Shown here in pieces: positions 44,934 to 54,210 of a stretch of 64,000 nucleotides of DNA. Made by a program: the position numbers and the translations under genes. Origin of the DNA: Christensenellaceae bacterium (GTDB lineage: Bacteria > Bacillota > Clostridia > Christensenellales > Christensenellaceae); NCBI GenBank assembly GCA_022846035.1, contig AP025580.1, positions 1,364,001 to 1,428,000 of the forward strand, read 5' to 3'. The notes beneath the pieces were generated by a model that was given only the letters and a program-made list of their open reading frames with translations, had not been told where the DNA came from and did no database searches. How positions within the stretch are numbered: the first letter of the stretch is position 1; every line of letters begins with the position of its first letter.

Positions 44934-47561
44934 TTATTTGGATTTTACAACCGCGTGTGCAGCAGCCAGTCTCGCGATCGGTACGCGGAACGGCGAGCAG
45001 GATACGTAGTTGAGGCCAAGGCTGTCGCAGAATTCAACAGTGGACGGGTCGCCGCCGTGCTCACCGCAGATCCCAAGCTTGATGTCGGGTCTTGTCTTTC
45101 TGCCCAGTTCAACGGCCATCTTCACGAGCTTGCCTACGCCGTCCTGATCCAGTTTCGCAAATGGATCGGATTCATAGATCTTCTTCGTGTAGTAGTCGTC
45201 GAGGAACTTGCCAGCGTCGTCACGGCTGAAGCCAAACGTCATCTGTGTCAAGTCGTTCGTACCAAACGAGAAGAATTCAGCTTCCTCGGCAATCTCGTCA
45301 GCCGTTACAGCAGCTCTCGGCACTTCGATCATCGTACCGACTTTATAATCGATCTTCTTGCCTTTTTCTGCCATGACCTTTTCAGCCGTTTCAACGACAA
45401 AGTCCTTGACATACTTCAGTTCTTTCTTATCGCCAACGAGCGGGATCATAATTTCCGGAACAATATCGTAACCTGTTTCCTCAATCGTTTCGATCGCAGC
45501 TTCTATAACCGCTCTCGTCTGCATAACAGCGATTTCCGGGAATGTAACCGCCAGACGGCAGCCACGGTGTCCGAGCATCGGGTTGAACTCGTGCAAGCTG
45601 TCAATGATGGCCTGCAGGTCGTCTACGCTCATATTCATCTCTTTTGCCAGAGCAGCGATGTCGTCAGCAGCCGTGGGCAGGAACTCGTGCAGCGGCGGAT
45701 CCAGGAAGCGGATCGTAACCGGATTGCCCTTCATCGCTTTATAGATACCTTTGAAGTCTTCTTTCTGCATCGGCAAAAGCTTACTGAGAGCTTTTTCCCT
45801 CTGCTCAACCGTCTTGGAGACGATCATTTCACGCATAGCAGCGATCCTGTCTTCCGCGAAGAACATGTGCTCCGTACGGCACAGGCCGATACCTTCCGCA
45901 CCAAATTCGATCGCCTGCTCCGCATCGTGCGGCGTGTCGGCATTCGTTCTTACTTTCAGTCTCCTGATCGAGTCGGCCCAACCCATTACCGTAGCAAAAT
46001 CGCCTGTAACCTGGGCTTCCTGTGTTTCGATCGCTTCACCGTATACGTTACCTGTGGAACCGTCCAATGAGATATAATCTCCTTCTTTGTAAACCGTGCC
46101 ATCCGCAGTCGTCATTGTCTTAGCAGATTCCACGATTTTCAGTTCGCCGCATCCGGCTACGCAGCATGTACCCATACCACGCGCAACCACGGCAGCGTGG
46201 GACGTCATACCACCACGGGCTGTCAGGATACCCTCGGAAGCATACATACCTTCAATATCTTCCGGAGAGGTTTCCTGTCTTGCGAGGACTACTTTTTCGC
46301 CTTTCGCAGCAGCAGCCGTAGCATCGTCAGCCGTGAAATATAATTTACCGCAAGCCGCGCCCGGGGATGCCGGAAGGCCTTTTGCGATCGGTTTTGCTTT
46401 CTTAAGGGCGTCCGCGTTGAACATCGGATGCAGCAGGGAATCGAGCTGCTTCGGCTCAACCTTGAGGATCGCTTCTTCTTTCGTGAGTTTGCCTTCGTTT
46501 ACGAGGTCAACGGCAATTTTAAGAGCTGCCGGAGCGGTTCTCTTACCGTTTCTTGTCTGCAGCATGTACAGCTTGCCGCCTTCGATCGTAAACTCCATGT
46601 CCTGCATGTCTCTGTAGTGATCTTCCAAAGACTGCGCAATCTTTACAAACTGGTTGTATACTTCAGGCATCTGGTCCTGCAGGTGCGAGATCGGCTGCGG
46701 TGTTCTGATACCGGCAACAACGTCTTCGCCCTGTGCGTTCATCAGATATTCGCCATACAGCTTCTTTTCGCCTGTGGACGGGTTTCTCGTAAATGCAACG
46801 CCCGTGCCGCAATCGTCGCCCATGTTACCAAATACCATCGCCTGTACGTTAACCGCCGTACCCCAGCTGGCCGGAATATCGTTCATGCGGCGGTAGACGA
46901 TCGCTCTCGGGTTATCCCACGAACGGAACACTGCCGTAACGGACTCAAGCAATTGCTCTTTTGCATCCTGCGGGAACTCTTTGCCCATTTCCTGCTTATA
47001 AATTTCTTTGTATTTCTTCACAAGTTCTTTCAGGTCGTCAGCGTCGAGCTCCGTATCGAGTTTCACGCCTTTTGCATCTTTCATAGCCTGCAGCTCGTCT
47101 TCGAATTTCTCTTTGTCGATGCACATAACAACATCGGAGAACATCTGGATAAATCTTCTGTAGCTGTCATAAGCAAAACGCGGGTTGCCGGACTTCTTCG
47201 CCACACCTTCAACTGCGACATCGTTAAGGCCGAGGTTCAGAATCGTGTCCATCATGCCCGGCATGGAAGCGCGAGCGCCGCTGCGAACGGATACGAGGAA
47301 CGGGTTTTCCGGATCACCAAACTTCTTTCCCGTGACTTCTTCCGTCTTCGCCATTGCATCGTAAATCTGGTTTACCACTTCGTCGGCAATCACTTTGCCG
47401 TCTTCATAGTACTTCGTGCAAGCTTCCGTAGAAACAATAAAACCTTGAGGAACCGGCAGGCCTAAATTGGTCATTTCCGCCAAGTTTGCGCCTTTGCCGC
47501 CCAAAAGGTTTCTCATGGAAGCGTCACCTTCTTTAAAAAGGTATACATACTTGTTAGACAT
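44934..47561 (-). CDS. ppdK: Pyruvate, phosphate dikinase
   Basis: 875 residues, full length. Interconverts PEP, AMP and PPi with pyruvate, ATP and Pi; in Clostridia it often serves PPi-linked glycolysis or gluconeogenesis. N-terminal ATP-grasp (GGKGANLAEMTNLGLPVP, SVRSGAR), a swivelling phosphohistidine domain with GGMTSHAAVVARGMG (about residue 453-467), and a C-terminal PEP/pyruvate barrel (GTNDLTQM, CGEHGGDP). It has its own promoter and terminator, an 87-nt leader and a GGAGGAG SD. The codon choice appears that of a highly expressed gene. Confidence 0.98.
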   Translation of the reverse strand: MSNKYVYLFKEGDASMRNLLGGKGANLAEMTNLGLPVPQGFIVSTEACTKYYEDGKVIADEVVNQIYDAMAKTEEVTGKKFGDPENPFLVSVRSGARASMPGMMDTILNLGLNDVAVEGVAKKSGNPRFAYDSYRRFIQMFSDVVMCIDKEKFEDELQAMKDAKGVKLDTELDADDLKELVKKYKEIYKQEMGKEFPQDAKEQLLESVTAVFRSWDNPRAIVYRRMNDIPASWGTAVNVQAMVFGNMGDDCGTGVAFTRNPSTGEKKLYGEYLMNAQGEDVVAGIRTPQPISHLQDQMPEVYNQFVKIAQSLEDHYRDMQDMEFTIEGGKLYMLQTRNGKRTAPAALKIAVDLVNEGKLTKEEAILKVEPKQLDSLLHPMFNADALKKAKPIAKGLPASPGAACGKLYFTADDATAAAAKGEKVVLARQETSPEDIEGMYASEGILTARGGMTSHAAVVARGMGTCCVAGCGELKIVESAKTMTTADGTVYKEGDYISLDGSTGNVYGEAIETQEAQVTGDFATVMGWADSIRRLKVRTNADTPHDAEQAIEFGAEGIGLCRTEHMFFAEDRIAAMREMIVSKTVEQREKALSKLLPMQKEDFKGIYKAMKGNPVTIRFLDPPLHEFLPTAADDIAALAKEMNMSVDDLQAIIDSLHEFNPMLGHRGCRLAVTFPEIAVMQTRAVIEAAIETIEETGYDIVPEIMIPLVGDKKELKYVKDFVVETAEKVMAEKGKKIDYKVGTMIEVPRAAVTADEIAEEAEFFSFGTNDLTQMTFGFSRDDAGKFLDDYYTKKIYESDPFAKLDQDGVGKLVKMAVELGRKTRPDIKLGICGEHGGDPSTVEFCDSLGLNYVSCSPFRVPIARLAAAHAVVKSK

Positions 47562-47641
47562 TCTTAAAACTCCTCCTGAACAATAATATTATTTGAAATT
47601 TTTTCACAAAACAATGTAGCTATTAACAGAATCCAACGTTT

Positions 47642-47670
47642 ATTATACATGAAGAATCGGGATAAAACAA
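47642..47670 (-). promoter_or_regulatory. Promoter of ppdK
   Basis: -35 TTGTTT (47665-47670), 17-bp spacer ending in TG, -10 TATAAT (47642-47647), right after the recO stop. The remaining 80-nt leader is A/T-rich. Confidence 0.75.
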
Positions 47671-47675
47671 CAACT

Positions 47676-48416
47676 TTACAAAGAATTTTCAGGCAAACAT
47701 TTCATCGTTTTCAGGCGAATTTCCATCATGGAATCAAGATATTTCGATAAAAGATTGATCGCCCCCTTGGCATCCCTTTCTAAGGTCCTGATTTCGGATA
47801 CCTGCTTTGGCTTTAATACGCTCAGTTCCCGTATGCTTGTAAGCACGCTGCGCGGCACTTTGACCGTCCTTAAATGCGGCGCGCAGGACGCACAGATCTC
47901 TCCGCCTTCGGAAAAAGAAAACCAGGCCGGATTGCCTGCGGCCTTATCCCCGCAGGTCGCGCATTCCCCAATCGTCGGAAAAATGCCCATCAGCTCCGTA
48001 ATGCGCGCAAAAAAATACGCAAGGGCCGCCGAAGCCGAAAGCTGCTCTGTTTCCATTGCGTACAGCGCATAAATCAGCGTCAAAAACAAATCCTCGTATT
48101 CCGTCGTATGCATCAGCAGCTTATCTGATAATTCAAGCATCACGCACGCCGAAGCATATGCGTCATAATCATTTTGTACGCGAAAGAATTCCTGCCGCAA
48201 AAGCGCATTCGTCAGAAACAGCCTGTCTCCCTTTTTATAAAATTCATATTCCCCGCACGATAGCGGCTGCGCCGCAGAAGCAATTTCGCTCTTCATCCTG
48301 CGCGCTCCCCTCGCCTGCGCGTCGATCCTGCCGCCGCTGCGCGAAAAAAGCGTAAGAATTTTATCGTAATCCTTATAATCCGTCGTGCGCAGCACGATTG
48401 CATAATGCTTCTCCAT
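47676..48416 (-). CDS. recO: DNA repair protein RecO
   Basis: 246 residues. N-terminal OB-fold (AIVLRTTDYKDYDKILTLFS, core RTTDYKDYDKIL), helical middle and a zinc finger CATCG...CASC (about 158-181). It loads RecA with RecF and RecR. It is immediately adjacent to era and is the last gene of the phoH operon. Confidence 0.94.
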   Translation of the reverse strand: MEKHYAIVLRTTDYKDYDKILTLFSRSGGRIDAQARGARRMKSEIASAAQPLSCGEYEFYKKGDRLFLTNALLRQEFFRVQNDYDAYASACVMLELSDKLLMHTTEYEDLFLTLIYALYAMETEQLSASAALAYFFARITELMGIFPTIGECATCGDKAAGNPAWFSFSEGGEICASCAPHLRTVKVPRSVLTSIRELSVLKPKQVSEIRTLERDAKGAINLLSKYLDSMMEIRLKTMKCLPENSL

Positions 48417-49307
48417 TTATACGTCCTGATAACCGAGCGTACGCAGTACGGAAATTTTATTTCTCCAGTCTGGCTTTACCTTGACCCACACCTGCAAAAA
48501 TACCTTGGAATCAAACAGCATTTGCATATCCTCCCGCGCCGCAGAAGCAATTTTTTTGAGCATTCTGCCTCCCGCGCCGATAATGATCCCCTTATGAGAA
48601 TCCTTTTCGCAGTATATGACCGCATCGATATTGAGAATCTCTTTTTCTTCATCGTACTGCAGCTTTTCGATTTCCACGCCAATGCCGTGGGGTATTTCCT
48701 TGCCAATACTTTTTAATGCCTTTTCACGGATCAGCTCCGCAGCGATCACGCGTTCAGGCTGGTCGGATACCATATCCGCCGGATAGTACATCGGTCCGTC
48801 CACCAGATACGCTTTCAACGCTTCCATGAGTAGATCGAGCCCCAATCCCTGCGCTGCCGAAATGCGTATGATTTTTTTATCAAAATGCTTCAACGAATCT
48901 TCGACTTCCTCGATCCTTGTCCCGTCTACCGCGTCTATCTTATTGATGGCGATAATAAGCGGAATATCTTTTTGCCGCGTAAGCTTATCAAGGATTTCCA
49001 TGTCGCGTTCCCGCGCGCCTGCCTTTGCATCCACCACAAAAAGCACAGCATCCACGTCGCGGGCAGCCTGCTCCGCCGTTTTAACCATAAATTCCCCAAG
49101 CTTATTCTTAGGTGTATGCAACCCCGGCGTATCCATAAAAATCATCTGGAAGTCTTCGCGCGTTACCACGCCTGTGATACGGTTGCGCGTGGTCTGCGGT
49201 TTTTTGGATACAATTGCGATTTTAGTTCCTACCAGTGCGTTTAAAAGCGTTGATTTGCCAACGTTCGGACTGCCGAGCAATGCGATAAATCCTGATTTGA
49301 ATTCCAT
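48417..49307 (-). CDS. era: GTPase Era
   Basis: 296 residues. G1 GSPNVGKSTLLN (12-23), G3 DTPGLH (about 59), G4 NKID (about 122), and a C-terminal KH domain (IGAGGRMLKKI, about 247) that binds the 3' end of 16S rRNA. It matures the small ribosomal subunit. It lies 12 nt after the DgkA/PAP2 gene. Confidence 0.97.
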   Translation of the reverse strand: MEFKSGFIALLGSPNVGKSTLLNALVGTKIAIVSKKPQTTRNRITGVVTREDFQMIFMDTPGLHTPKNKLGEFMVKTAEQAARDVDAVLFVVDAKAGARERDMEILDKLTRQKDIPLIIAINKIDAVDGTRIEEVEDSLKHFDKKIIRISAAQGLGLDLLMEALKAYLVDGPMYYPADMVSDQPERVIAAELIREKALKSIGKEIPHGIGVEIEKLQYDEEKEILNIDAVIYCEKDSHKGIIIGAGGRMLKKIASAAREDMQMLFDSKVFLQVWVKVKPDWRNKISVLRTLGYQDV

Positions 49308-49319
49308 TTGATTCCTTTC

Positions 49320-50069
49320 CTAAAACACAAATAGTTCTGCAAGTTCAAACACAATAACCGTGATGCCGATCCCCATAAACGCCCCCACCAGCACTTCCGC
49401 AAAGGTATGTACCTTTGTTTCCATCCGGCTTTCGGCGACGATCAGCGCCAGCACCGCCGCAAACGTCGACGACACAGGATCGCCCGATACAAAGGCGATT
49501 GCCGTAAACAACGCGAAAGCAAAGGCTGTATGGCCGCTGGGCATGCCTCCCTGCACATAATTTCCGCCCTTTTTCATGGAACGGGACTTTAGAATTATCA
49601 CGGCAATGAATACCAATACCAGAGCAGCAAAGGTAATATAGCCAGAAATATTGTTGAGGTAGTTTACGGACAGGTACGAATAGGTATACAGCTTGCGGAA
49701 AAATACCAAATAGCCGATCACAAGCGCGCTCATCGCCGCGACAAATACCGCGCCTGCCGCGACATCTTTCGCCACCCTTGCCAGCTCGTTATATTCGCCG
49801 CGCGAAGCAATATCCACCGCCGCCTCAATCGCCGTGTTGAACAATTCCGCAAAAAATACGAAAGCAATGGAAATCGTAAGCGCCATCATTTCAAAACGCG
49901 TAACCTGTGTGAGCAGAGCCGCGACGATAACCACAACTGCCAGCGCGACATGGATTTTCATATTGCGTTCCATTTTAAAAGACTGCAAAAAACCATTGAT
50001 CGCATGGTTGAAGCTACTCATCAATGATTTCTTCGGTCTGTATTTTTTACCCGCTTCTTTCTCTTCCAT
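49320..50069 (-). CDS. DgkA-type undecaprenol/diacylglycerol kinase fused to PAP2 phosphatase
   Basis: 249 residues from ATG at 50069; the frame is open to 50096. The first half is a three-helix DgkA domain (FNHAINGF, MKIHVALAV, then ELFNTAIEAAVD, the kinase signature). The second half is a PAP2 acid phosphatase: GGMPSGHTAFAFAL and ESRMETKVHTFAEVLVG carry the catalytic histidines. Single DgkA proteins occupy this slot in Bacillus next to cdd and era. The fusion could phosphorylate and dephosphorylate the same polyprenol pool. It starts 4 nt after ybeY. Confidence 0.9.
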   Translation of the reverse strand: MEEKEAGKKYRPKKSLMSSFNHAINGFLQSFKMERNMKIHVALAVVVIVAALLTQVTRFEMMALTISIAFVFFAELFNTAIEAAVDIASRGEYNELARVAKDVAAGAVFVAAMSALVIGYLVFFRKLYTYSYLSVNYLNNISGYITFAALVLVFIAVIILKSRSMKKGGNYVQGGMPSGHTAFAFALFTAIAFVSGDPVSSTFAAVLALIVAESRMETKVHTFAEVLVGAFMGIGITVIVFELAELFVF

Positions 50070-50073
50070 CTGC

Positions 50074-50556
50074 CTACCTGCCAATGTGCGCCGCATCCAG
50101 TATTTCTTTTTGTTTGCCGGTCATGCTTTCTTCATCTTCAGGCGTCATATGGTCATATCCCAACAGATGAAGCGTACCGTGCAAGGCTAAAAATGCCGTT
50201 TCCCGTACAAGCGAATGTCCGTATTCTGCCGCCTGCGCCTGCGCGCGCTCCAGCGAGATCGCAATATCCCCTAAAAAGACATAGCCATCCAGCATCTCCA
50301 GTTCCAGTCTTTGTGCGCATTCCGAAAACAAGCCGTCCAGCTCATAGGCCGGAAAAGAAAGCACATCAGTCGACCTGTCAATGTTGCGGAATTCCCGATT
50401 GAGAGCGCATATCCCCTCATCGTCTGTAAACAGGATATTCAGGCAGCACGGCATAGGCGCCTCTGCCTGCGCGGCTAAAAGCGCCGTCTTTACAGCTTCG
50501 CTGATCTCGCCGGTCAGCATAACCTTTTTCTGTTCGTCAAAGAATGTTATCTTCAT
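50074..50556 (-). CDS. ybeY: Endoribonuclease YbeY
   Basis: 160 residues from ATG at 50556; the longest frame to 50691 overlaps the pgpH gene in another frame and is not used. Zinc motif HGTLHLLGYDH near residue 125; earlier RSTDVLSFPAYE. It processes 16S rRNA and acts in ribosome quality control. A GGAG SD lies 6 nt upstream, and the start overlaps the pgpH 3' end by 20 nt. Confidence 0.96.
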   Translation of the reverse strand: MKITFFDEQKKVMLTGEISEAVKTALLAAQAEAPMPCCLNILFTDDEGICALNREFRNIDRSTDVLSFPAYELDGLFSECAQRLELEMLDGYVFLGDIAISLERAQAQAAEYGHSLVRETAFLALHGTLHLLGYDHMTPEDEESMTGKQKEILDAAHIGR

Positions 50557-52807
50557 CTTCCGCTCCGTGTATCTTGATCTCCGGATACTTGATTCTCTGG
50601 TGGTAAACGCCGTCAAAAATATTGATAAACGCTTCCGCAATATCGCGCAAATCGCGCCTGTTGAGAGGCGCGCGGTCCAAAAGGCCTTCATCGTAGCGCG
50701 CCTTGATCAGCTTATGCACCATGTCTGAAATTTCTTCCCTGCTCGGATCATCGAGGCTGCGGACCGCAGCTTCTACAATATCCGCCAGCATCACAATCGC
50801 GCCTTCTTTGGTATCCGGCGGGTTGCCTGCATAACGGTAATCCTCAATATCGGTATTTTCATCCTGCTTCAGCGCCTCGTAATAAAAATATCCTACCGTG
50901 CCGTCCCCATGATGATTGCGCACAATATCAATGATTTCTCCCGGCATCTTATACTTTTTAAGCATCGCCACGCCGTCCGGCACATGTTTGCGGATAATAG
51001 CTGCGCTTTCCTTGGGTTCCAGCCTGTCGTGGGGATTGATATTGTTCCTCTGGTTTTCCTTAAAATACAAAGGATTGTTCACCTTACCCACATCATGAAA
51101 ATATGCCCCCACACGCGCAAGCAGAGCAAAGCCTCCCACCGCATTACATCCCGCTTCGGCGAGGTTTGCCACCAGAATGCTGTGATGGTACGTGCCCGGC
51201 GCTTCAATCATCAGCCGCTTTGTAAGCGGATGCGTCGGGTCCGAAAGCTCCAAAAGCTTGGTCGGCGTCGTAAGCTTGAACGCGTTCTCGAGCAACGGCA
51301 ATACGCCGATGCTTATAATACCGCACATGATCCCGCTGATCGCGATCATGGCCATGCTGTTCAGCATCTGCTGTATGCTGGGCGCCTGTTCCCCCATCAT
51401 CGGCACCTGCAGCATCCAGACAATGAGCACCACAACCGCTCCCGGGATCGCCGCCGCAAGTCCGCCCAAAACCAGCCTTGAGCGATAGCGCATGTCCTTA
51501 AGCGTATAAACGGCAAAGAAGCTCCCCATCATAGTGACGAGCAGCATCATAAGCGACGCCTCGCTGAACATATCCTGTCCGCCCGTAGTCACGCTTACAA
51601 GCAGCAACGATAAAAACACGCTGTATATCAGTGCGTTTTTGGGCGACAATAATACCGCACCCAAAATAACAAACAGAAAAACAGGGAAAATATGGATCGC
51701 CACTAATTGCGTCAGGGTTGCTACGCCATACGCAACAGCCGTCAGAATTGCCAGTATCGCAATCTTTTTGGTGTTCATCAAAAGCCGCCTGTTGAACACC
51801 GCCAAAAATACGGCATACAGCACATAAGTCAGGATAATATAGGAAACAATGCCAAGGTATGGCCTTATGGAAGTCGATTCCGAGCTCAAAAGCCCCAGCG
51901 ACTTAAGGACATTATATTCCGCATCGCCCACGATCTCGCCTTTAACAACGATATTCTGCCCGCTTTTATATATCTTGGGCGTAACCAGGGCGGCCGCCTT
52001 ATCCCTCGCTTCTTTGGTAGCGACCTCGTCAAAGACGACGTTGGCCGTTAGGTCGTTCGATATGACCGCAACCATCAGGCTGCGCATTGTTTCCGTGAGG
52101 TCCATCTTCTCCTCGATCGTCTGCACCGCGTCGTTTTTCATCGCCTCCAGCTCGTCGCTGGCAATGCCCTTGGAAAGCAGGTCCTCCACCTCTTTGGACA
52201 CAGCTTCCTGCAAATTGGAAAGCTGCTTGCCCGTAAGGCTGATGATATGGTATAGCTGGGTGTTATCAATATAATCGGGCAAAAGGTCTTTCAGCCCAGT
52301 AATCTGCTCCTGAGTCAGGATTGTCTCCCATTGTCCGTCGGCCGGATCAAAGGCCGTCGCAGCATACGGCGTAGGTACCGGCGCCGGCGTGACCGCAGGG
52401 TCAGTGATTCCCGCGTTTGCCTGTTCGATTTGGCCGATCTCTTCGAGGGACGCGTCTACCTTTTCCTGCTCTTTCTGTTTAAATATACCCTCAGCCTGCG
52501 CGCGCGCCTTTTCAAAGGCTGCAAAATCCTCGCTGATCTTTTTATTCGTCTGCTGGGTAATATCCGCGTCCTTTTTATAGGATGGCCCGACCTGCGCCTG
52601 CGCTTCCTCGACCTTTGCTTGCGTCGTGACTTCGTCAACCACATCCTTGGGCGCAGTAATCGTTTGCGGCGAAATTTCGCCTACCGTAATATCATAGGTT
52701 TGCGGCGTGATGGCAACCAGCGCGATCGCAATACAAACGCCGAGCGACCCTACCGCCATCAACAAATTCACAAATGCCTTTTTATTTCTTTCGCTTTTAA
52801 AAGCCAT
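50537..52807 (-). CDS. pgpH: 7TMR-HDED / HD-domain phosphodiesterase (PgpH type)
   Basis: 756 residues. An N-terminal membrane helix (about 15-33), a large extracellular HDED sensor region (about 34-300), seven membrane helices (about 310-500) and a cytoplasmic HD domain with YHHSILVANLAEAG, YFHDVGKVNNP and RNHHGDG. PgpH homologues in Listeria degrade c-di-AMP. Position upstream of ybeY and after phoH is conserved in Firmicutes. The substrate is inferred from the family. Confidence 0.93.
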   Translation of the reverse strand: MAFKSERNKKAFVNLLMAVGSLGVCIAIALVAITPQTYDITVGEISPQTITAPKDVVDEVTTQAKVEEAQAQVGPSYKKDADITQQTNKKISEDFAAFEKARAQAEGIFKQKEQEKVDASLEEIGQIEQANAGITDPAVTPAPVPTPYAATAFDPADGQWETILTQEQITGLKDLLPDYIDNTQLYHIISLTGKQLSNLQEAVSKEVEDLLSKGIASDELEAMKNDAVQTIEEKMDLTETMRSLMVAVISNDLTANVVFDEVATKEARDKAAALVTPKIYKSGQNIVVKGEIVGDAEYNVLKSLGLLSSESTSIRPYLGIVSYIILTYVLYAVFLAVFNRRLLMNTKKIAILAILTAVAYGVATLTQLVAIHIFPVFLFVILGAVLLSPKNALIYSVFLSLLLVSVTTGGQDMFSEASLMMLLVTMMGSFFAVYTLKDMRYRSRLVLGGLAAAIPGAVVVLIVWMLQVPMMGEQAPSIQQMLNSMAMIAISGIMCGIISIGVLPLLENAFKLTTPTKLLELSDPTHPLTKRLMIEAPGTYHHSILVANLAEAGCNAVGGFALLARVGAYFHDVGKVNNPLYFKENQRNNINPHDRLEPKESAAIIRKHVPDGVAMLKKYKMPGEIIDIVRNHHGDGTVGYFYYEALKQDENTDIEDYRYAGNPPDTKEGAIVMLADIVEAAVRSLDDPSREEISDMVHKLIKARYDEGLLDRAPLNRRDLRDIAEAFINIFDGVYHQRIKYPEIKIHGAEDEDNIL

Positions 52808-52826
52808 AAAATCCCCTTACCGCTTT

Positions 52827-53810
52827 TTATACGATTGTGCTTCCCCGTCTGTTCTCGTATTTTTCGAATGCCTTTACGATGCTTTTTACGAGCGGATGAC
52901 GGACCACGTCCTTGTTTGTCAGGCTTACGATACCGATATGATCGATATTCTTCAAAATGCCCGTTACTTTTTTAAGTCCTGACGAGCGTTCTTTGGGCAG
53001 GTCGATCTGCGTGACATCTCCCGTTACGACAACCTTGGAATTCTCGCCGAAACGCGTCAAAAACATTTTCATCTGCTCCATCGTACAGTTCTGCGCCTCG
53101 TCTAGAATGATAAAAGCGTCGTTTAACGTCCGCCCGCGCATATACGCAAGCGGCGCCACCTCGATCGCGCCCTTTTCCGAAAGCCGCGCGTATGCTTCCG
53201 CGCCCATGAAGTCATAAAGCGCGTCATAAAGGGGACGCAGATACGGATCCACCTTATTTTGCATATCCCCCGGAAGAAATCCTAGCTTTTCTCCCGCTTC
53301 CACTGCCGGCCGCGTGAGGATAATACGGGATACCTGTTTATTTTTGAGCGCGACCACCGCCATTGCCATCGCCAGGTAAGTTTTTCCCGTTCCCGCCGGT
53401 CCTACGCATACTACCACCGTATTTTCTTTGATCGCCCTAATATATTCCTTTTGGCCGTACGATTTACACTTGATCTGTTTGCCGCGTGCCGTAATCGCTA
53501 CCACATCCGACATCATCTCGCCGACCATTTCCTGATGCCCATCGCGCACCAGCTCCATCGCATAACTGATCGTACTTTCCCCAATATTCTCATTTTTGTT
53601 GTACATCTTTTTCAGCACTTCTATAATATCCGCCGCTTCCTGCGCCGCTTTGTGCGTTCCGGAAATACAGATCCCATGCTCCGTCGCACGGATCGCCGTT
53701 CCTGTCTGCGCTGAAATGATGTTGATATTCTCGTCAAAGCTGCCAAAAACCCCTGACATCTGATCCACACTGTCGAATGAAACGTCAATATTCGTTTGCT
53801 TTTCCGTCAA
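52827..53810 (-). CDS. phoH: PhoH-family ATPase
   Basis: 327 residues from TTG at 53810, chosen because GGAGG lies 9 nt upstream; the longest frame uses an ATG at 53840 with no SD. KH-like N-terminal part (SVDQMSGVFGSFDENI), then the ATPase with Walker A VGPAGTGKT and Walker B FIILDEAQNCT, and VVTGDVTQIDLP. Probably an RNA-linked helicase-like ATPase working with YbeY in rRNA quality control. First gene of its operon. Confidence 0.95.
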   Translation of the reverse strand: MTEKQTNIDVSFDSVDQMSGVFGSFDENINIISAQTGTAIRATEHGICISGTHKAAQEAADIIEVLKKMYNKNENIGESTISYAMELVRDGHQEMVGEMMSDVVAITARGKQIKCKSYGQKEYIRAIKENTVVVCVGPAGTGKTYLAMAMAVVALKNKQVSRIILTRPAVEAGEKLGFLPGDMQNKVDPYLRPLYDALYDFMGAEAYARLSEKGAIEVAPLAYMRGRTLNDAFIILDEAQNCTMEQMKMFLTRFGENSKVVVTGDVTQIDLPKERSSGLKKVTGILKNIDHIGIVSLTNKDVVRHPLVKSIVKAFEKYENRRGSTIV

Positions 53811-53863
53811 GCTATTCGTCCTCCATTTATGTTTATCCATAAAACCGCTAGGATAACATATAA

Positions 53864-53893
53864 ATCATATCATATTTTCCTGTAAAACACCAA
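53864..53893 (-). promoter_or_regulatory. Possible promoter of phoH
   Basis: -35 TTGGTG (53888-53893), 18-bp spacer, -10 TATGAT with an upstream TGA (53864-53869). It abuts the U-run of the rpsU terminator. Confidence 0.5.
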
Positions 53894-53923
53894 CAAAAAA
53901 CGGACCCCGTAAATGGAGCCCGT
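53894..53923 (-). terminator. Terminator after rpsU
   Basis: A 9-bp stem (ACGGGCTCC with GGGGTCCGT, two G-U pairs, 6-nt loop) followed by TTTTTT on the minus strand. Confidence 0.88.
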
Positions 53924-53936
53924 CTTGATTCACAGC

Positions 53937-54110
53937 TTAATGTTTTCTTTTTCTTGCGGCCTCAGCCTTTTTCTTTCTCTTTACGCTGGGTTTTTCATAA
54001 TGCTCACGTTTCCTGATCTCGGCCAGAACTCCGGCTCTTGCACATTTGCGCTTGAATCTCCGAAGAGCACTTTCCAGTGTTTCGTTTTCGCCTACGCGTA
54101 TCTCAGACAT
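53937..54110 (-). CDS. rpsU: 30S ribosomal protein S21
   Basis: 57 residues, translated by eye: starts [20 protein letters not shown] and ends with a very basic AARKRKH tail, as S21 does. The cysteine and REHYEKPS segment are typical. It binds near the 16S 3' end and helps initiation. It is monocistronic, with a perfect consensus promoter, a strong SD (GGAGGAGGGGAG) and a terminator. Confidence 0.97.
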   Translation of the reverse strand: MSEIRVGENETLESALRRFKRKCARAGVLAEIRKREHYEKPSVKRKKKAEAARKRKH

Positions 54111-54178
54111 TATCTCCCCTCCTCCCGTACTCTGTCCCTGTCCTAAAACAAGAACTGGGAGTTATTTCATACCACTGT

Positions 54179-54207
54179 ATTATAGTAAAATCCGCTTCTT
54201 CTGTCAA
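54179..54207 (-). promoter_or_regulatory. Consensus promoter of rpsU
   Basis: -35 TTGACA (54202-54207), 17-bp spacer, -10 TATAAT (54179-54184): full consensus. About 65 nt of leader follow. Confidence 0.92.
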
Positions 54208-54210
54208 CTG

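Noticed and set aside
44955-46070. 371-residue plus-strand frame opposite ppdK
   Set aside because: Antisense shadow of a strongly coding gene: no SD, no recognisable motif, and ppdK is intact in its own frame. The same applies to the 345-residue frame at 46428-47465.
50557-50691. 45-residue N-terminal extension of ybeY
   Set aside because: It overlaps pgpH in another frame and resembles no YbeY; a good SD supports ATG at 50556.
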